DNA of 64,000 nucleotides, taken from contig DATAWG010000003.1 of NCBI GenBank assembly GCA_036267355.1, forward strand, positions 1-64,000, given 5' to 3'. The notes under the pieces were generated by a model, which did no database searches, was not told where the DNA came from, and was given only the letters and a program-made list of their open reading frames with translations. This document shows positions 41,268 through 50,024 of this stretch, piece by piece (the first letter of the stretch is position 1; every line of letters starts with the position of its first letter). Origin of the DNA: Pirellulales bacterium. Lineage in GTDB: Bacteria > Planctomycetota > Planctomycetia > Pirellulales > DATAWG01. The translations under genes and the position numbers were made by a program.

Positions 41268-42503
41268 ATGCCCGACCCCTACTTTCAAACCCGTTTCGCG
41301 GATCGCATCGGCGGCGCCAATTACGGCAAGGGAACCGAGATCTATAAGTTCGAGAAGATCAAACGGGCCAAGCGGAAGGCGCTGGCCGATCATCCGGAGC
41401 GGCAACTAGTGGATTTCGGTATCGGCGAAAACGACGAAATGGCCCCCGAGAGCATCCGGGCCGTCATGTCCCGCGAGATCAATCGCCCGGAGAATCGCGG
41501 CTACGCCGACAACGGGATCGCCGCCTACAAGGAGGCCGCGGCCCGATTCATGCATCGCGAATTGGGCGTCGAACTCGATCCGGTCACGGAAGTGAACCAT
41601 TGCATCGGCTCGAAGCCGGCGCTGGCGATGATCCCGGCCGCGTTTATCAACCCCGGCGATGTGACGCTGATGACCGTGCCCGGCTATCCCGTCGCCGGCA
41701 CGCACACGCGCTACTACGGCGGCGAAGTGCATCGATTGCCGCTGTTGGCCAAGAACGATTTCTTTCCCGATCTGGAATCGATCCCCGCCGACGTGCTGCG
41801 GCGCGCGAAACTCTTGGTGCTCAACTATCCGAATAGCCCGACCGGCCGGGTGGCCACGCGCGAATTTTACGAGCGCGTCGTTCAGTTCGCCCTGCGGAAT
41901 CAAATCGTGGTCGTGCAAGACGCGGCCCACATCATGCTTACCTATGAAGGCAAGCCGGTCAGCTTTCTATCCGTGCCGGGGGCAAAAGAAGTCGGCGTCG
42001 AAGTGCATTCCATGTCGAAGGGTTTTCACATGATCGGCTGGCGATTGGGCTGGGTGAGTGGGCACGAGCGGATCGTGCGGGCCTTTGCCGACGTGAAAGA
42101 CAACAGCGACTCGGGCCAATTCATCGCCATCCAAAAAGCCGCCGCCGCGGCGCTCGACGACACGACGATCCCGCCGCAGGTACGGCAGAAATATCGCCGG
42201 CGATTGGAAAAACTCGTGGCCACGCTGTCGCGCTGCGGCTTCACCTGCCGCATGCCGGGCGGTACATACTTTCTTTACACGCCCAGCCCTCGTGGCATCG
42301 TCGGCGGGCCACGGTTCGAGTCGGCCGAGGCTGTCAGCCAATATTTGATCACCGAGCATTCGATTTGCACGGTCCCCTGGGACGACGCCGGTTCGTTCCT
42401 GCGATTCTCCGTCACTTATGAAGCGCCCGACGAAGCGGCGGAAGATCGGTTGATGGCCGAAACCGAAGTGCGGCTGAAGCAAATCCGCCCCGAGTTCGGT
42501 TAG
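41268..42503 (+). CDS. dapL: LL-diaminopimelate aminotransferase
   Basis: 411 residues. It converts tetrahydrodipicolinate to LL-diaminopimelate in one step for lysine and cell-wall synthesis. The family lead YFQTRFADRIGGANYGKGTEIYKFEKIK is present, then DFGIGENDEMAPESI. The cofactor lysine is in HSMSKGFHMIGWRLGWVSG. NYPNSPTGRVA and LRFSVTY are also typical. The ATG directly follows a C-rich tract and no Shine-Dalgarno sequence is present. The paralogue at 30761 is more distant and may use another substrate. Confidence 0.93.
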   Translation: MPDPYFQTRFADRIGGANYGKGTEIYKFEKIKRAKRKALADHPERQLVDFGIGENDEMAPESIRAVMSREINRPENRGYADNGIAAYKEAAARFMHRELGVELDPVTEVNHCIGSKPALAMIPAAFINPGDVTLMTVPGYPVAGTHTRYYGGEVHRLPLLAKNDFFPDLESIPADVLRRAKLLVLNYPNSPTGRVATREFYERVVQFALRNQIVVVQDAAHIMLTYEGKPVSFLSVPGAKEVGVEVHSMSKGFHMIGWRLGWVSGHERIVRAFADVKDNSDSGQFIAIQKAAAAALDDTTIPPQVRQKYRRRLEKLVATLSRCGFTCRMPGGTYFLYTPSPRGIVGGPRFESAEAVSQYLITEHSICTVPWDDAGSFLRFSVTYEAPDEAAEDRLMAETEVRLKQIRPEFG

Positions 42504-42537
42504 GCCGCTCGATGCGCGTTGCTCCGCCGGCGTAAAG

Positions 42538-42621
42538 TGGCAGGCATACTCCGTATGCCGTCTGCGCACCTGGGAGCGTTGCACACGGAGCAAGGCGGAT
42601 GGCACACGGAGTGTGCCTGCT
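42538..42621. repeat. GGCAGGCATACTCCGTATGCC inverted repeat (family D)
   Basis: GGCAGGCATACTCCGTATGCC faces GGCACACGGAGTGTGCCTGC, with extra CACACGGAGC between. Second copy of the 34346-34439 family. Confidence 0.88.
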
Positions 42622-42650
42622 ACATTAACTTCTGCCAACGGCGACAAAAG

Positions 42651-43166
42651 ATGTTCCCACCGATCGAGCCCGACTTGCCGCCGCGAAGGCACGTCGAACC
42701 GCCGCGAATCATTATCGTTCCCGACCCGCCGCGCAGCCGGTTCCGCCGCTATTTTCCAGTTGCGCTGGTGGGACTGTGGATGGTCGTGATTTTCATGGCA
42801 TCGACCGGCCTCGGCCGGCCGGAGAATAGCGCACGAATCCTCGATCCGATTCTGCAGTTCTTCAACGTCAAAAATGTCGGCGCCGTCCAGATTGTGTTTC
42901 GCAAGTTGGGGCACGTCACCGAGTATTCGATTTTCGCTTTGCTGCTTTCCTATTTATTGCTCAGCCGTCGGGCGCTGCGGCAATGGTGGTTCGCGATCGC
43001 GCTGGCTTGCATTTTCCTGTATGCCTGCTCGGATGAATTTCATCAGATCTTCGTGCCGGAGCGGCACGCATCGATGCACGACGTGATGATCGACACGACC
43101 AGCGGTTTCGTGGTATTGTCGCTCGTCGCAGGCCTCCGCCGCCTATTCCGGCAACGCGAGATCTAA
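42651..43166 (+). CDS. VanZ-like membrane protein
   Basis: 171 residues. After a Pro/Arg-rich lead, four hydrophobic helices follow. The VanZ signature is seen in FRKLGHVTEYSIFALLLSYLL, then CSDEFHQIFVPERHASMHDVMIDTTSG, holding the conserved Lys, His, Glu, Ser-Asp-Glu-x-x-Gln and Arg-x-x-Ser-x-x-Asp positions. The family includes the teicoplanin-resistance protein VanZ, but most members, including stand-alone ones like this, have no known role. ATG 42651 comes right after a family D hairpin. Confidence 0.85.
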   Translation: MFPPIEPDLPPRRHVEPPRIIIVPDPPRSRFRRYFPVALVGLWMVVIFMASTGLGRPENSARILDPILQFFNVKNVGAVQIVFRKLGHVTEYSIFALLLSYLLLSRRALRQWWFAIALACIFLYACSDEFHQIFVPERHASMHDVMIDTTSGFVVLSLVAGLRRLFRQREI

Positions 43167-43285
43167 TTGGCTAAAACATCCACGTTGCTACAGCGTCGAA
43201 TTCCCGCGATCAGTGCCGCAGCGTCGCGCGGTCGGCCTCCGCGACGGAGCCGCGGTCTACGTAGCCCGCCGCTCCGCGGCGGATT

Positions 43286-43322
43286 GTCTTCCTCGTCCCT
43301 CGTCCCTCGCCCCTCGCCCCTA
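43286..43322. repeat. C-rich leader tract (family G) before tmk
   Basis: CCTCGTCCCTCGTCCC then CTCGCCCCTCGCCCC, ending three bases before the tmk ATG. Confidence 0.85.
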
Positions 43323-43324
43323 CC

Positions 43325-43930
43325 ATGTTCTACTCCTTCGACGGCATCGATGGCGGCGGCAAATCGACACAGTTGAAGCTGTTTTGCGATTGGCTCACGG
43401 AGCGCGGCGAGCAAGTCGTCGCTTGCCGCGATCCGGGAAGCACGCCGCTCGGCGAGGCGGTGCGCAATCTGCTTTTGAACCGCGCCGATCTGGCGATCCA
43501 TCGGCGCAGCGAGATGCTGCTGTATATGGCGGCCCGGGCGCAATTGGTCGAAGAGGTGATTCGCCCAGCACTGGCCGCGGGCAGGACCGTCGTCAGCGAC
43601 CGATTTCTGTTGGCCAATGTGGTATATCAGGGACACGCCGGCGGCCTTGATGTCGAGCAGTTGTGGCGGATCGGCGAAGCGACCACGGCGGGCATCCGGC
43701 CCGATCTGACGTTTTTATTGGACATGGATCCGCAAGCCGCAACCAATCGCATCCGCCGCGCGCCCGATCGGATGGAATCGCAGGGCGAAGAGTTCCGCCG
43801 CCGGCTGCGAGGTGGTTTTTTGGCGGAAGCCGCGCGCCAGCCGGAACGAATCCGGCGAATCGACGCGAATCGGTCGATCGACGAAGTGCAAGCCGAGATT
43901 CGCCGCGCGACGGAAGAAAACATGCGTTGA
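43325..43930 (+). CDS. tmk: Thymidylate kinase
   Basis: 201 residues. It phosphorylates dTMP to dTDP. The P-loop is DGIDGGGKST (residues 6-15). CRDPGSTPLGEAVR carries the dTMP-contact Arg region, SDRFLLANVVYQG is the DRY/F-type motif, and the lid is near RIRRAPDRMESQG. Its position upstream of holB is a common bacterial pairing. The start is preceded by a C-rich tract with no ribosome site. Confidence 0.95.
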   Translation: MFYSFDGIDGGGKSTQLKLFCDWLTERGEQVVACRDPGSTPLGEAVRNLLLNRADLAIHRRSEMLLYMAARAQLVEEVIRPALAAGRTVVSDRFLLANVVYQGHAGGLDVEQLWRIGEATTAGIRPDLTFLLDMDPQAATNRIRRAPDRMESQGEEFRRRLRGGFLAEAARQPERIRRIDANRSIDEVQAEIRRATEENMR

Positions 43931-43948
43931 AAGCCCGGCGACGGGGCC

Positions 43949-44018
43949 TCCTCGCTAACGCTTCGGGCTAGTGTGCCGCAAGTCGCAATGTCACACTAGC
44001 CCGAAGCGTTAGCGAGGA
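43949..44018. repeat. Perfect 27-base inverted repeat between tmk and holB (family C)
   Basis: Arms 43949-43975 and 43992-44018 are exact reverse complements (TCCTCGCTAACGCTTCGGGC at the left edge), with a 16-base loop. The core CCGAAGCGTTAGCGAGG recurs at 48005-48027. There is no T run after the stem, so it is a dispersed repeat that may also halt or process the transcript. Confidence 0.95.
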
Positions 44019-44072
44019 CGGCGAACCAGAGCGGCAGCAATACTCTTAGAACCACCAAGGCAAGATCGCCTG

Positions 44073-45131
44073 ATGAACTGGCATGGCATTGTAGGACACG
44101 ACGATGTGGTCGAGCGGTTTCGCGGCATGCTTGCGCGCGGCCGGCTGGCGAGCACGTTTTTATTCGTCGGGCCGAGCGGCGTCGGCAAGCGGAAGTTTGC
44201 CATGAAGCTCGCTCAAGCCTTGCTTTGCCAGTCTCGGCCGGCCGAATTGTTGGACCCGTGCGAGCGCTGTCCGAGCTGTTTGCAGGTGTTGGCCGGCACG
44301 CATCCGGATTTGGATGTCGTCAGCAAGCCGGCCGACAAAAGCGCTATACCCGTGGCACTGCTGATCGGCGACAAAGAGCATCGCATGCATGAAGGCTTGT
44401 GCCACAAGATCGGATTGAAGCCGTTTGCCGGGGGGCGGAAGATCGCGATCATCGACGACGCCGACGATTTGAATCAAGAAGGAGCCAACGCGCTGCTGAA
44501 AACACTCGAAGAGCCGCCGCCGCGATCCGTGCTGATCTTGATCGGCACCAGCGCCGACCGGCAATTGCCCACGATCCGCTCGCGAGCCCAACTGATTCGC
44601 TTCCGCCCGCTCGACGACGCGACCGTGGCCCGATTGCTGGTTGAAAATGGCGTTGTCGGCGATCCGCGCGAGGCGGCCCGACTGGCGATCCATAGCGGTG
44701 GGAGCGTGGCGCGGGCCGCGGAATTGGCCGATGCGGCGCTGTGGGAATTCCGCGGGCAATTGCTCGGCGTGCTCGCGGGCTTGCCGGCCGACAGCGTCGC
44801 GGCAGCCAAGCATGTGATCGAATTTGTCGATTCGGCCGGCAAAGAAGCAGGTCCGCGCCGAGCCCGCAGCCGGCTTTTGGCGGGCTTCGCCATCGAATTC
44901 TTCCGGCTGCTGCTGCGGCAGCTCAATGGCATGCCGCCCTCGGGCGACGCCGAATTGGCCGCGCTCGTCGAGCGGGCCGAGCGAAACGGTTGGACTGAGG
45001 AAGCCGCCACCGCGGCCCTCGATCGCTGCCTGGAAACGCTCAGCCACATCGACCGCAACGCCAATCAAACCACGATGATCGAATGCTGGATCGACGATCT
45101 GGCCGAGACGGCAAGCGATGCGAGGCTTTGA
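44073..45131 (+). CDS. holB: DNA polymerase III delta' subunit
   Basis: 352 residues. Part of the clamp-loader complex that puts the beta clamp on DNA. The AAA+ P-loop is FLFVGPSGVGKRKFAMKLA. A Cys zinc module follows (LLCQSR, then CERCPSCLQVL). The sensor 1 region is KIAIIDDADDLNQEGANALLKTLEEPP, and the SRC-like motif is TIRSRAQLIRF, where the usual Cys is Ala. The C-terminal third is helical, as in collar domains. It follows tmk across the 27-base hairpin. Confidence 0.92.
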   Translation: MNWHGIVGHDDVVERFRGMLARGRLASTFLFVGPSGVGKRKFAMKLAQALLCQSRPAELLDPCERCPSCLQVLAGTHPDLDVVSKPADKSAIPVALLIGDKEHRMHEGLCHKIGLKPFAGGRKIAIIDDADDLNQEGANALLKTLEEPPPRSVLILIGTSADRQLPTIRSRAQLIRFRPLDDATVARLLVENGVVGDPREAARLAIHSGGSVARAAELADAALWEFRGQLLGVLAGLPADSVAAAKHVIEFVDSAGKEAGPRRARSRLLAGFAIEFFRLLLRQLNGMPPSGDAELAALVERAERNGWTEEAATAALDRCLETLSHIDRNANQTTMIECWIDDLAETASDARL

Positions 45132-45157
45132 GGCTTGAGACTTTGAGGCACGACGGC

Positions 45158-46111
45158 TCAGCCCGCTGTCTTCGCTCCCGCAGCGGCTGGCGCCGGCGAA
45201 GCCGATGACGTTGCCGGCGACGCTGCCGACTTCTGATCGGCGGGCGTTGCCGCCGGGCGAGCGTCGGCCATCTTGATCGCCTTGTCGGTGAGGGCCATCG
45301 CGGCGCGGATTTGGTCCTGCGAGAAGACCGGCCGCGTGAAGCCGGTGTGCGGGAAGTGCTTCATGTCGGCCAATTTGTCCCAGCTCAAGTGGTTCGCCAA
45401 ATGCCATGCCGCGGCCTGGGCGGTTTGTTGATCGACCTTGCCCGTGCCGAGTAAACGGCAAATCTCTTGCACCTCGGGGCTGCTGGTGTATTTTTCGACC
45501 GGCACGATCGTGTACGGCACATGAGAATTCGGCTCAGCCTTGCCGTATTCAAGACACACTGTCGGCAGCTTGAGCTTTACGACGCGTTCGGGTGGAATGC
45601 TGAACGCCGCGCCGCCGGCGCCACCACCCGCCTGGGCATTGCCTTGCGCCGCGGCCTGCGCGTTCGCCACTGCGCCGCCGAAGCCGCCCTGCCGCTGCTG
45701 ATTGTTGTTCGTGCCGGTCCCCACGGATTGGTTCTTGTTGTTATTGTTGTTGTTGTTAGTGCCGGTGGTGCGATTGTTGCCGCCGGCGTTATTGGCGCCT
45801 TGAAACTGCGCCAAGACCGGCATCGCCGCGAATGCGTCGGGCAAATGCACGTTGAGCGGCTTGTCGGTGTTGTTGGTGAGGATCAGCGTCGCTTCGCGCG
45901 AGTTTTTCGGAATGAACTGCACGCCGAGATCGCCATCGCGCATCAAGTCGAACAGATTGACGTCGGAAGCCGACGACGATGTCGCGGGCGCATTTTCGGA
46001 GCCGGGGTTGCCGGGCGCGGGATCGGCGGCAGACAATCGCGTTGCCCCGGCCGCGAGGGCGAGTGCCAATGTAATTCCGGACAGCCAACGAAAGCGGAAA
46101 GCAGTAGCCAT
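45158..46111 (-). CDS. Exported protein with Asn-rich insert
   Basis: 317 residues from ATG 46111, with GGAGG eight bases upstream. The signal peptide is MATAFRFRWLSGITLALALAAGATRLSA. Next is a region like an immunoglobulin-type strand block (LGVQFIPKNSREATLILTNNTDKPLNVHLP). An insert rich in Asn, Gly and Gln (NNNNNNNKNQ) covers about residues 110-165. Then follow LKLPTVCLEYGKAEPNSHVPYTIVPV and a helical C-terminal part, ending Ala/Pro-rich. I recall no named family. Probably periplasmic. Confidence 0.65.
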   Translation of the reverse strand: MATAFRFRWLSGITLALALAAGATRLSAADPAPGNPGSENAPATSSSASDVNLFDLMRDGDLGVQFIPKNSREATLILTNNTDKPLNVHLPDAFAAMPVLAQFQGANNAGGNNRTTGTNNNNNNNKNQSVGTGTNNNQQRQGGFGGAVANAQAAAQGNAQAGGGAGGAAFSIPPERVVKLKLPTVCLEYGKAEPNSHVPYTIVPVEKYTSSPEVQEICRLLGTGKVDQQTAQAAAWHLANHLSWDKLADMKHFPHTGFTRPVFSQDQIRAAMALTDKAIKMADARPAATPADQKSAASPATSSASPAPAAAGAKTAG

Positions 46112-46330
46112 GACGAGAACCTCCGTTCCACAGAGATGAGAAAAGTGCTCACGGTGGTTCGCCAAGGCTGGCTCGAATTCGGTCGCATCATCCGACCGAT
46201 CGTCGACGCCAAACCTACCCTCTGCCACCGCAATTAACCCTAGAATAGTCGCTTCGCGCCGCGAAACCAAGAGAATTTCCGCGCCGCGCTTAGAATTCAC
46301 CAGCCCGCATTCGATGCGCTCTCGACCGCC

Positions 46331-46395
46331 TCAAGCCCAGGGAAGGCCGCCGCCGGTCGAGCCATTGCCAGTGCATTCCTGGGCCTTCCCTGGGA
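46331..46395. repeat. Palindromic repeat family A, copy 5
   Basis: TCAAGCCCAGGGAAGGCC faces GGGCCTTCCCTGGG across about 30 bases. It lies in the 484-base divergent gap between 46111 and 46596, where no gene is seen. Confidence 0.88.
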
Positions 46396-46595
46396 GCGGC
46401 GGGAAAACGATTTCCTTCCGCACCGCCGTCGGGCCCAGGAATTTTCCCGCCGCCCGGTTGGCAAGTGCCGCATCGGTAGCAATAATCAAAAGATCGATCG
46501 CCCCAGTCGTTCTTCCCACCCCGGCAGCCGCCGGTTATCCCACCCCAATTCGCTAGACAATCGCCCCGCGCGCCGGGGGCGGGAGGTGCTCTCTG

Positions 46596-47957
46596 ATTAG
46601 CCGACGTTACGAATACGCGACCGCAACGATCGTTCTCTTGGTGCTTTTGCGACTCGCGATCGGCTGGCATTTCTTCAAGGAAGGGATGTCGCATCATGTC
46701 GATAAGACATGGTCGAGCGAGGGTTTCTTGCGGCAAGCGAAGGGGCCGCTGGCGGATGCGTATCATTCCGTGCTGCCGGACCTTCACGGCTGGAATCGGC
46801 TGATGCTCGCCCCGCTGAGCGACAAGAGCCCCGCCGACGCGACCGACAATGCCGCGGAAGCCAAGGAACCGGCGGCCACCAAAGAAGCAGCGCCGAAGGA
46901 GGAAGCAGCGCCGAAGGATGCCGCCGAGCCGAAAGCGGCGAATGCGGCGAAAGCAAAGTTGGCGGTTGTAGCGGTCGCGGATCATGGGGTGGCTGATGGA
47001 GCGACCGAGAAGTCGCCCGACAAAAAAACCGCGGCAAAAAAGGGCGGTGAATCCGCCGACAAAACAGCCGCTGACGAAGGCAAAGTCACAGCGGGCAAGA
47101 CTTCCGATGCCGCCTCCGCCGCGAAAAAAGCGGCCAGTTCTTCCTCGGCGATCTACGATGCGTGGCTCAAATCCGCAGTCAGCGATTGGAAGGCCGACAT
47201 CACGAAAGACGCCGAAGCCTACCACTTTACCGACGATCAAAAATCCAAGGCCGACGCGATCCTCGCCGATACCAAGCGGCGGATGAAAGACGATCTGGAA
47301 GACTATGAGCCCGACATGCGGATGTATCGCGAGCTCGTAGCCCGCGCCCAAGCGATGCCGCTGGCGCCTGGCGGCGAAGTGATTCCGAATGAAGTCGCCC
47401 GCAGCGCGGCGGCCCAGCAAAACCCGCTCGGCGAACGGGGCCTCAACGGGCAATCGTCGCCGCTGGCGACCACCCCCGCCGCATGGCAGTCCGACGCTCA
47501 AGCGGTCGACCAATACTTTCACGACCAACTGCGCGGCCTGTTGACGCCCGAACAGCGTGAAATGGCCGCGCCGCCAAGCGCTGCCAGCCGTCTGCACGAC
47601 ATCGACCTCGCCATCGGCTGGACACTGATGATCGTCGGCGGATTGCTGATCGTCGGCTTGTTCACTCGCGTGGCGGCCGTGGTGGGCGCGTTGTTTTTGC
47701 TGTCGATTATTTTTGCCCAACCCCCTTGGCTGGCAACCTCGGTGCAAACCTATACGTATAATCAGACGGTCGAGATGTTGGCTCTGTTGGCTTTGGCCAC
47801 CACGCCCGTTGGCCGATGGGGTGGTCTGGATTATTTCCTCGGCCTGTGTTGCAGCGGATGCTGCCGGAGCCGGGCGAAAACCGTCGTCGAGCCGCCGAAA
47901 GCAACCCTCCCGCCCGGCGTGAACATGCCGCCGAACATGAAGAAGCGTTTGTCCTGA
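46596..47957 (+). CDS. DoxX-like membrane protein with large periplasmic insert
   Basis: About 453 residues if translation starts at ATT 46596, nine bases after GGGAGG; no ATG or GTG fits. A TTG at 46638 would lose the start of helix 1 (TIVLLVLLRLAIGWHFFKEG). After helix 1 comes an insert of about 270 residues: an Ala/Lys/Glu/Pro-rich stretch, then a helical part (WLKSAVSDWKADITKDAEAYHF, RRMKDDLEDYEPDMRMYREL). The remaining DoxX helices follow (DLAIGWTLMIVGGLLIVGLF and on). DoxX proteins work in membrane redox or quinone-linked roles. It sits upstream of a Tat-exported oxidoreductase. Confidence 0.7.
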   Translation: MSRRYEYATATIVLLVLLRLAIGWHFFKEGMSHHVDKTWSSEGFLRQAKGPLADAYHSVLPDLHGWNRLMLAPLSDKSPADATDNAAEAKEPAATKEAAPKEEAAPKDAAEPKAANAAKAKLAVVAVADHGVADGATEKSPDKKTAAKKGGESADKTAADEGKVTAGKTSDAASAAKKAASSSSAIYDAWLKSAVSDWKADITKDAEAYHFTDDQKSKADAILADTKRRMKDDLEDYEPDMRMYRELVARAQAMPLAPGGEVIPNEVARSAAAQQNPLGERGLNGQSSPLATTPAAWQSDAQAVDQYFHDQLRGLLTPEQREMAAPPSAASRLHDIDLAIGWTLMIVGGLLIVGLFTRVAAVVGALFLLSIIFAQPPWLATSVQTYTYNQTVEMLALLALATTPVGRWGGLDYFLGLCCSGCCRSRAKTVVEPPKATLPPGVNMPPNMKKRLS

Positions 47958-48004
47958 TACAGCCTCGCTCAGGCATCGAGCCGGTGTCTGGGCTCCGCCC
48001 CTAC

Positions 48005-48027
48005 GAGCCCGAAGCGTTAGCGAGGGC
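48005..48027. repeat. AGCCCGAAGCGTTAGCGAGG repeat (family C)
   Basis: A half copy of the 43949-44018 palindrome, between the DoxX-like and Gfo/Idh genes. Confidence 0.85.
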
Positions 48028-48142
48028 GCCTATCGGTGGATTTACCATTCACGAATTTCCCGTCCTGGGAAAGCCCGTCGAGCCCTCCAATTCAATCTGC
48101 AAGCCGCTATTGCGAGCGAAAAACGGCCACAAGGAACCCGCT

Positions 48143-49894
48143 ATGAATCTGACGCCCGAAGAACGTGCGATCGGTAAAGAAAATTTTCAAGCCGCCATTG
48201 GCAGCGAATACACGCGCCGCGATTTCCTCAAAGGAACGCTTGCTGCCACCGTGGCCGGCGCCGGGTTGGGAGCGATGTACTTCGGGTATGCCGAAGGGGG
48301 GCCGCCGAAAAACCCGCTACGCGTCGGCTATATCGGCGTCGGCGACGAAGGGGAAGTGTTGCTCGGTGCGTTGCATTCCGAGAACACGCGAAAATACATC
48401 CAAGTGGTCGCGATTTCCGATATCCGGCCGTTCAGCGTCCACCGCGCGTTTCACGGCGACCACTCGAGCCCCGACGCCCTCGGCCGGCGCCCCGGCTTGA
48501 TGTCGATGTACGGCTGGAAGACGGAAGACGAAGCCCGCAAGCACATCAAGGTGTACGATAAAGACTACATGGATCTGCTGAACGATCCGAATGTCGAAGC
48601 CGTCGTGATCGCGTTGCCGCTGCATTTGCACAGCGTGGCCTCGATCAAGGCCATGCGCAAGGGAAAGCACGTCATCACCGAAAAGCTGATGGGCCATAGT
48701 GTCCACGAATGCAAGGAGATGGGCCGCGTCGCCAAGGAAACGAACAAAATCCTCGCCGTCGGCCATCAGCGGAACTACAGCGTACTGTACGACAACGCCA
48801 AATGGCTCATCCGCCACGGACTGCTGGGCGATCTGCACTACATCCGCGCCCAATGGCATCGCGGCAATTTGCCCGGCCACGATAGTTGGCAAATGCCGAT
48901 GCCGGGCGACGAAAAGCTCGTCAGGCAAGTGCTGCACTTGGAAAAAATCATCGCCTCGAAAAGCGCCAAGCCGGCCGATATCGACGAGGCCGAAAAGTTG
49001 CTGGCCCAGGTGAAAGCACAACAGGCCGACGCAAAGGTGAACGCCGCGGCCTACGGCTACGAATCGCTCACCCTGCCCGACGGAAAGCAGCGCAGCGCGC
49101 TCGAGGAACTGATCCGCTGGCGGCTATGGAACCGCACCGGCGCCGGCTTGATGGCCGAGCTCGGCAGCCATCAGCTCGACGCCGCCGGCATCTTGATCGG
49201 CGCCGCGCTCGAACGGGCCCACGGCACCGAGCACGAGCATGGCCTGCCGCTGAATGTCACCGGGTTGGGGGGCAGGTATATCTTCCCCATGGATCGCGAT
49301 TGCGAAGACCATGTCTATTGCATGTACGAATTCCCCGGTCCCGAGTATCACAAAGATCCGAACAAGAAAATCGCGCTCACCTATTCGTCGATCAACGGCA
49401 ACGGTTTTGGCGACTACGGCGAAGTGGTGATGGGCACCGAGGGAACGCTGGTGCTGGAAAAGGAACAGGAGGCGATGCTCTTCAAATCGGCCTCGACCGG
49501 CACGCACATCAAGGTGTCGGAAGACAAGGGCGGGCCAGTGCTCGACACCGCCGAGAGCGGCGGGCATGCCGTCGCCGTGGGCGCCGCAGCGCTCGACGCG
49601 AGCCCGATCAGCCGCGGCTACACCGAAGAACTCGAACATTGGGCATGGTGCATCCAGAATCCGGCCCCGGATCACAAGCCCCGCGTCGGCCCGGCCGTCG
49701 CCTTGGCCGATGCCGTGATTGCGCTGGTCAGCAGCATGGCGATCCGCGATCCGAAGGAAAAGGCGCGGATCGAATTCAACAAGGCATGGTTCGATCTTTC
49801 GAGCGACGAAACGCCCGAGGGAATCAAGCCCGACTTGAATCGCGACGAATACAAGCCGTCGTCGTCGAGCAAAAGCAATCCAAGCTCCGTGTAG
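48143..49894 (+). CDS. Tat-exported Gfo/Idh/MocA oxidoreductase
   Basis: 583 residues from ATG 48143, with AAGGA seven bases upstream. The twin-arginine signal is YTRRDFLKG near residue 27, then a hydrophobic stretch AATVAGAGLGAMYFG. The NAD(P)-binding fold starts LRVGYIGVGDEGEVLLG and runs through VVAISDIRP and VEAVVIALPLHLHS. The EKLMGHSVHECKEMGRVAKE segment carries the family EK motif. HQRNYSVLYDNAK and ELGSHQLDAA are also typical. Substrate unknown, probably a sugar or sugar acid in the periplasm. Its DoxX-like neighbour suggests the pair moves electrons to the membrane. Confidence 0.88.
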   Translation: MNLTPEERAIGKENFQAAIGSEYTRRDFLKGTLAATVAGAGLGAMYFGYAEGGPPKNPLRVGYIGVGDEGEVLLGALHSENTRKYIQVVAISDIRPFSVHRAFHGDHSSPDALGRRPGLMSMYGWKTEDEARKHIKVYDKDYMDLLNDPNVEAVVIALPLHLHSVASIKAMRKGKHVITEKLMGHSVHECKEMGRVAKETNKILAVGHQRNYSVLYDNAKWLIRHGLLGDLHYIRAQWHRGNLPGHDSWQMPMPGDEKLVRQVLHLEKIIASKSAKPADIDEAEKLLAQVKAQQADAKVNAAAYGYESLTLPDGKQRSALEELIRWRLWNRTGAGLMAELGSHQLDAAGILIGAALERAHGTEHEHGLPLNVTGLGGRYIFPMDRDCEDHVYCMYEFPGPEYHKDPNKKIALTYSSINGNGFGDYGEVVMGTEGTLVLEKEQEAMLFKSASTGTHIKVSEDKGGPVLDTAESGGHAVAVGAAALDASPISRGYTEELEHWAWCIQNPAPDHKPRVGPAVALADAVIALVSSMAIRDPKEKARIEFNKAWFDLSSDETPEGIKPDLNRDEYKPSSSSKSNPSSV

Positions 49895-49910
49895 CCCCGA
49901 GCAGTTGCGC

Positions 49911-49936
49911 GGAGCCCGCAGCGCAAGCAAGGACGG
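49911..49936. repeat. AGCCCGCAGCGCAAGCAAGG repeat (family C)
   Basis: A half copy between convergent genes at 49894 and 50025. Confidence 0.75.
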
Positions 49937-50024
49937 CTGAGGCCGTTTGCGACTCGGGCGAATTTGCGCAGCGCAATTTCGCGCACTCCCGATATTCGCG
50001 GCAACGAGCGACGTCCGCTGCCGC

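Noticed and set aside
43949-44018. Rho-independent terminator of tmk
   Set aside because: There is no T run after the stem, and the core sequence recurs elsewhere as a repeat.
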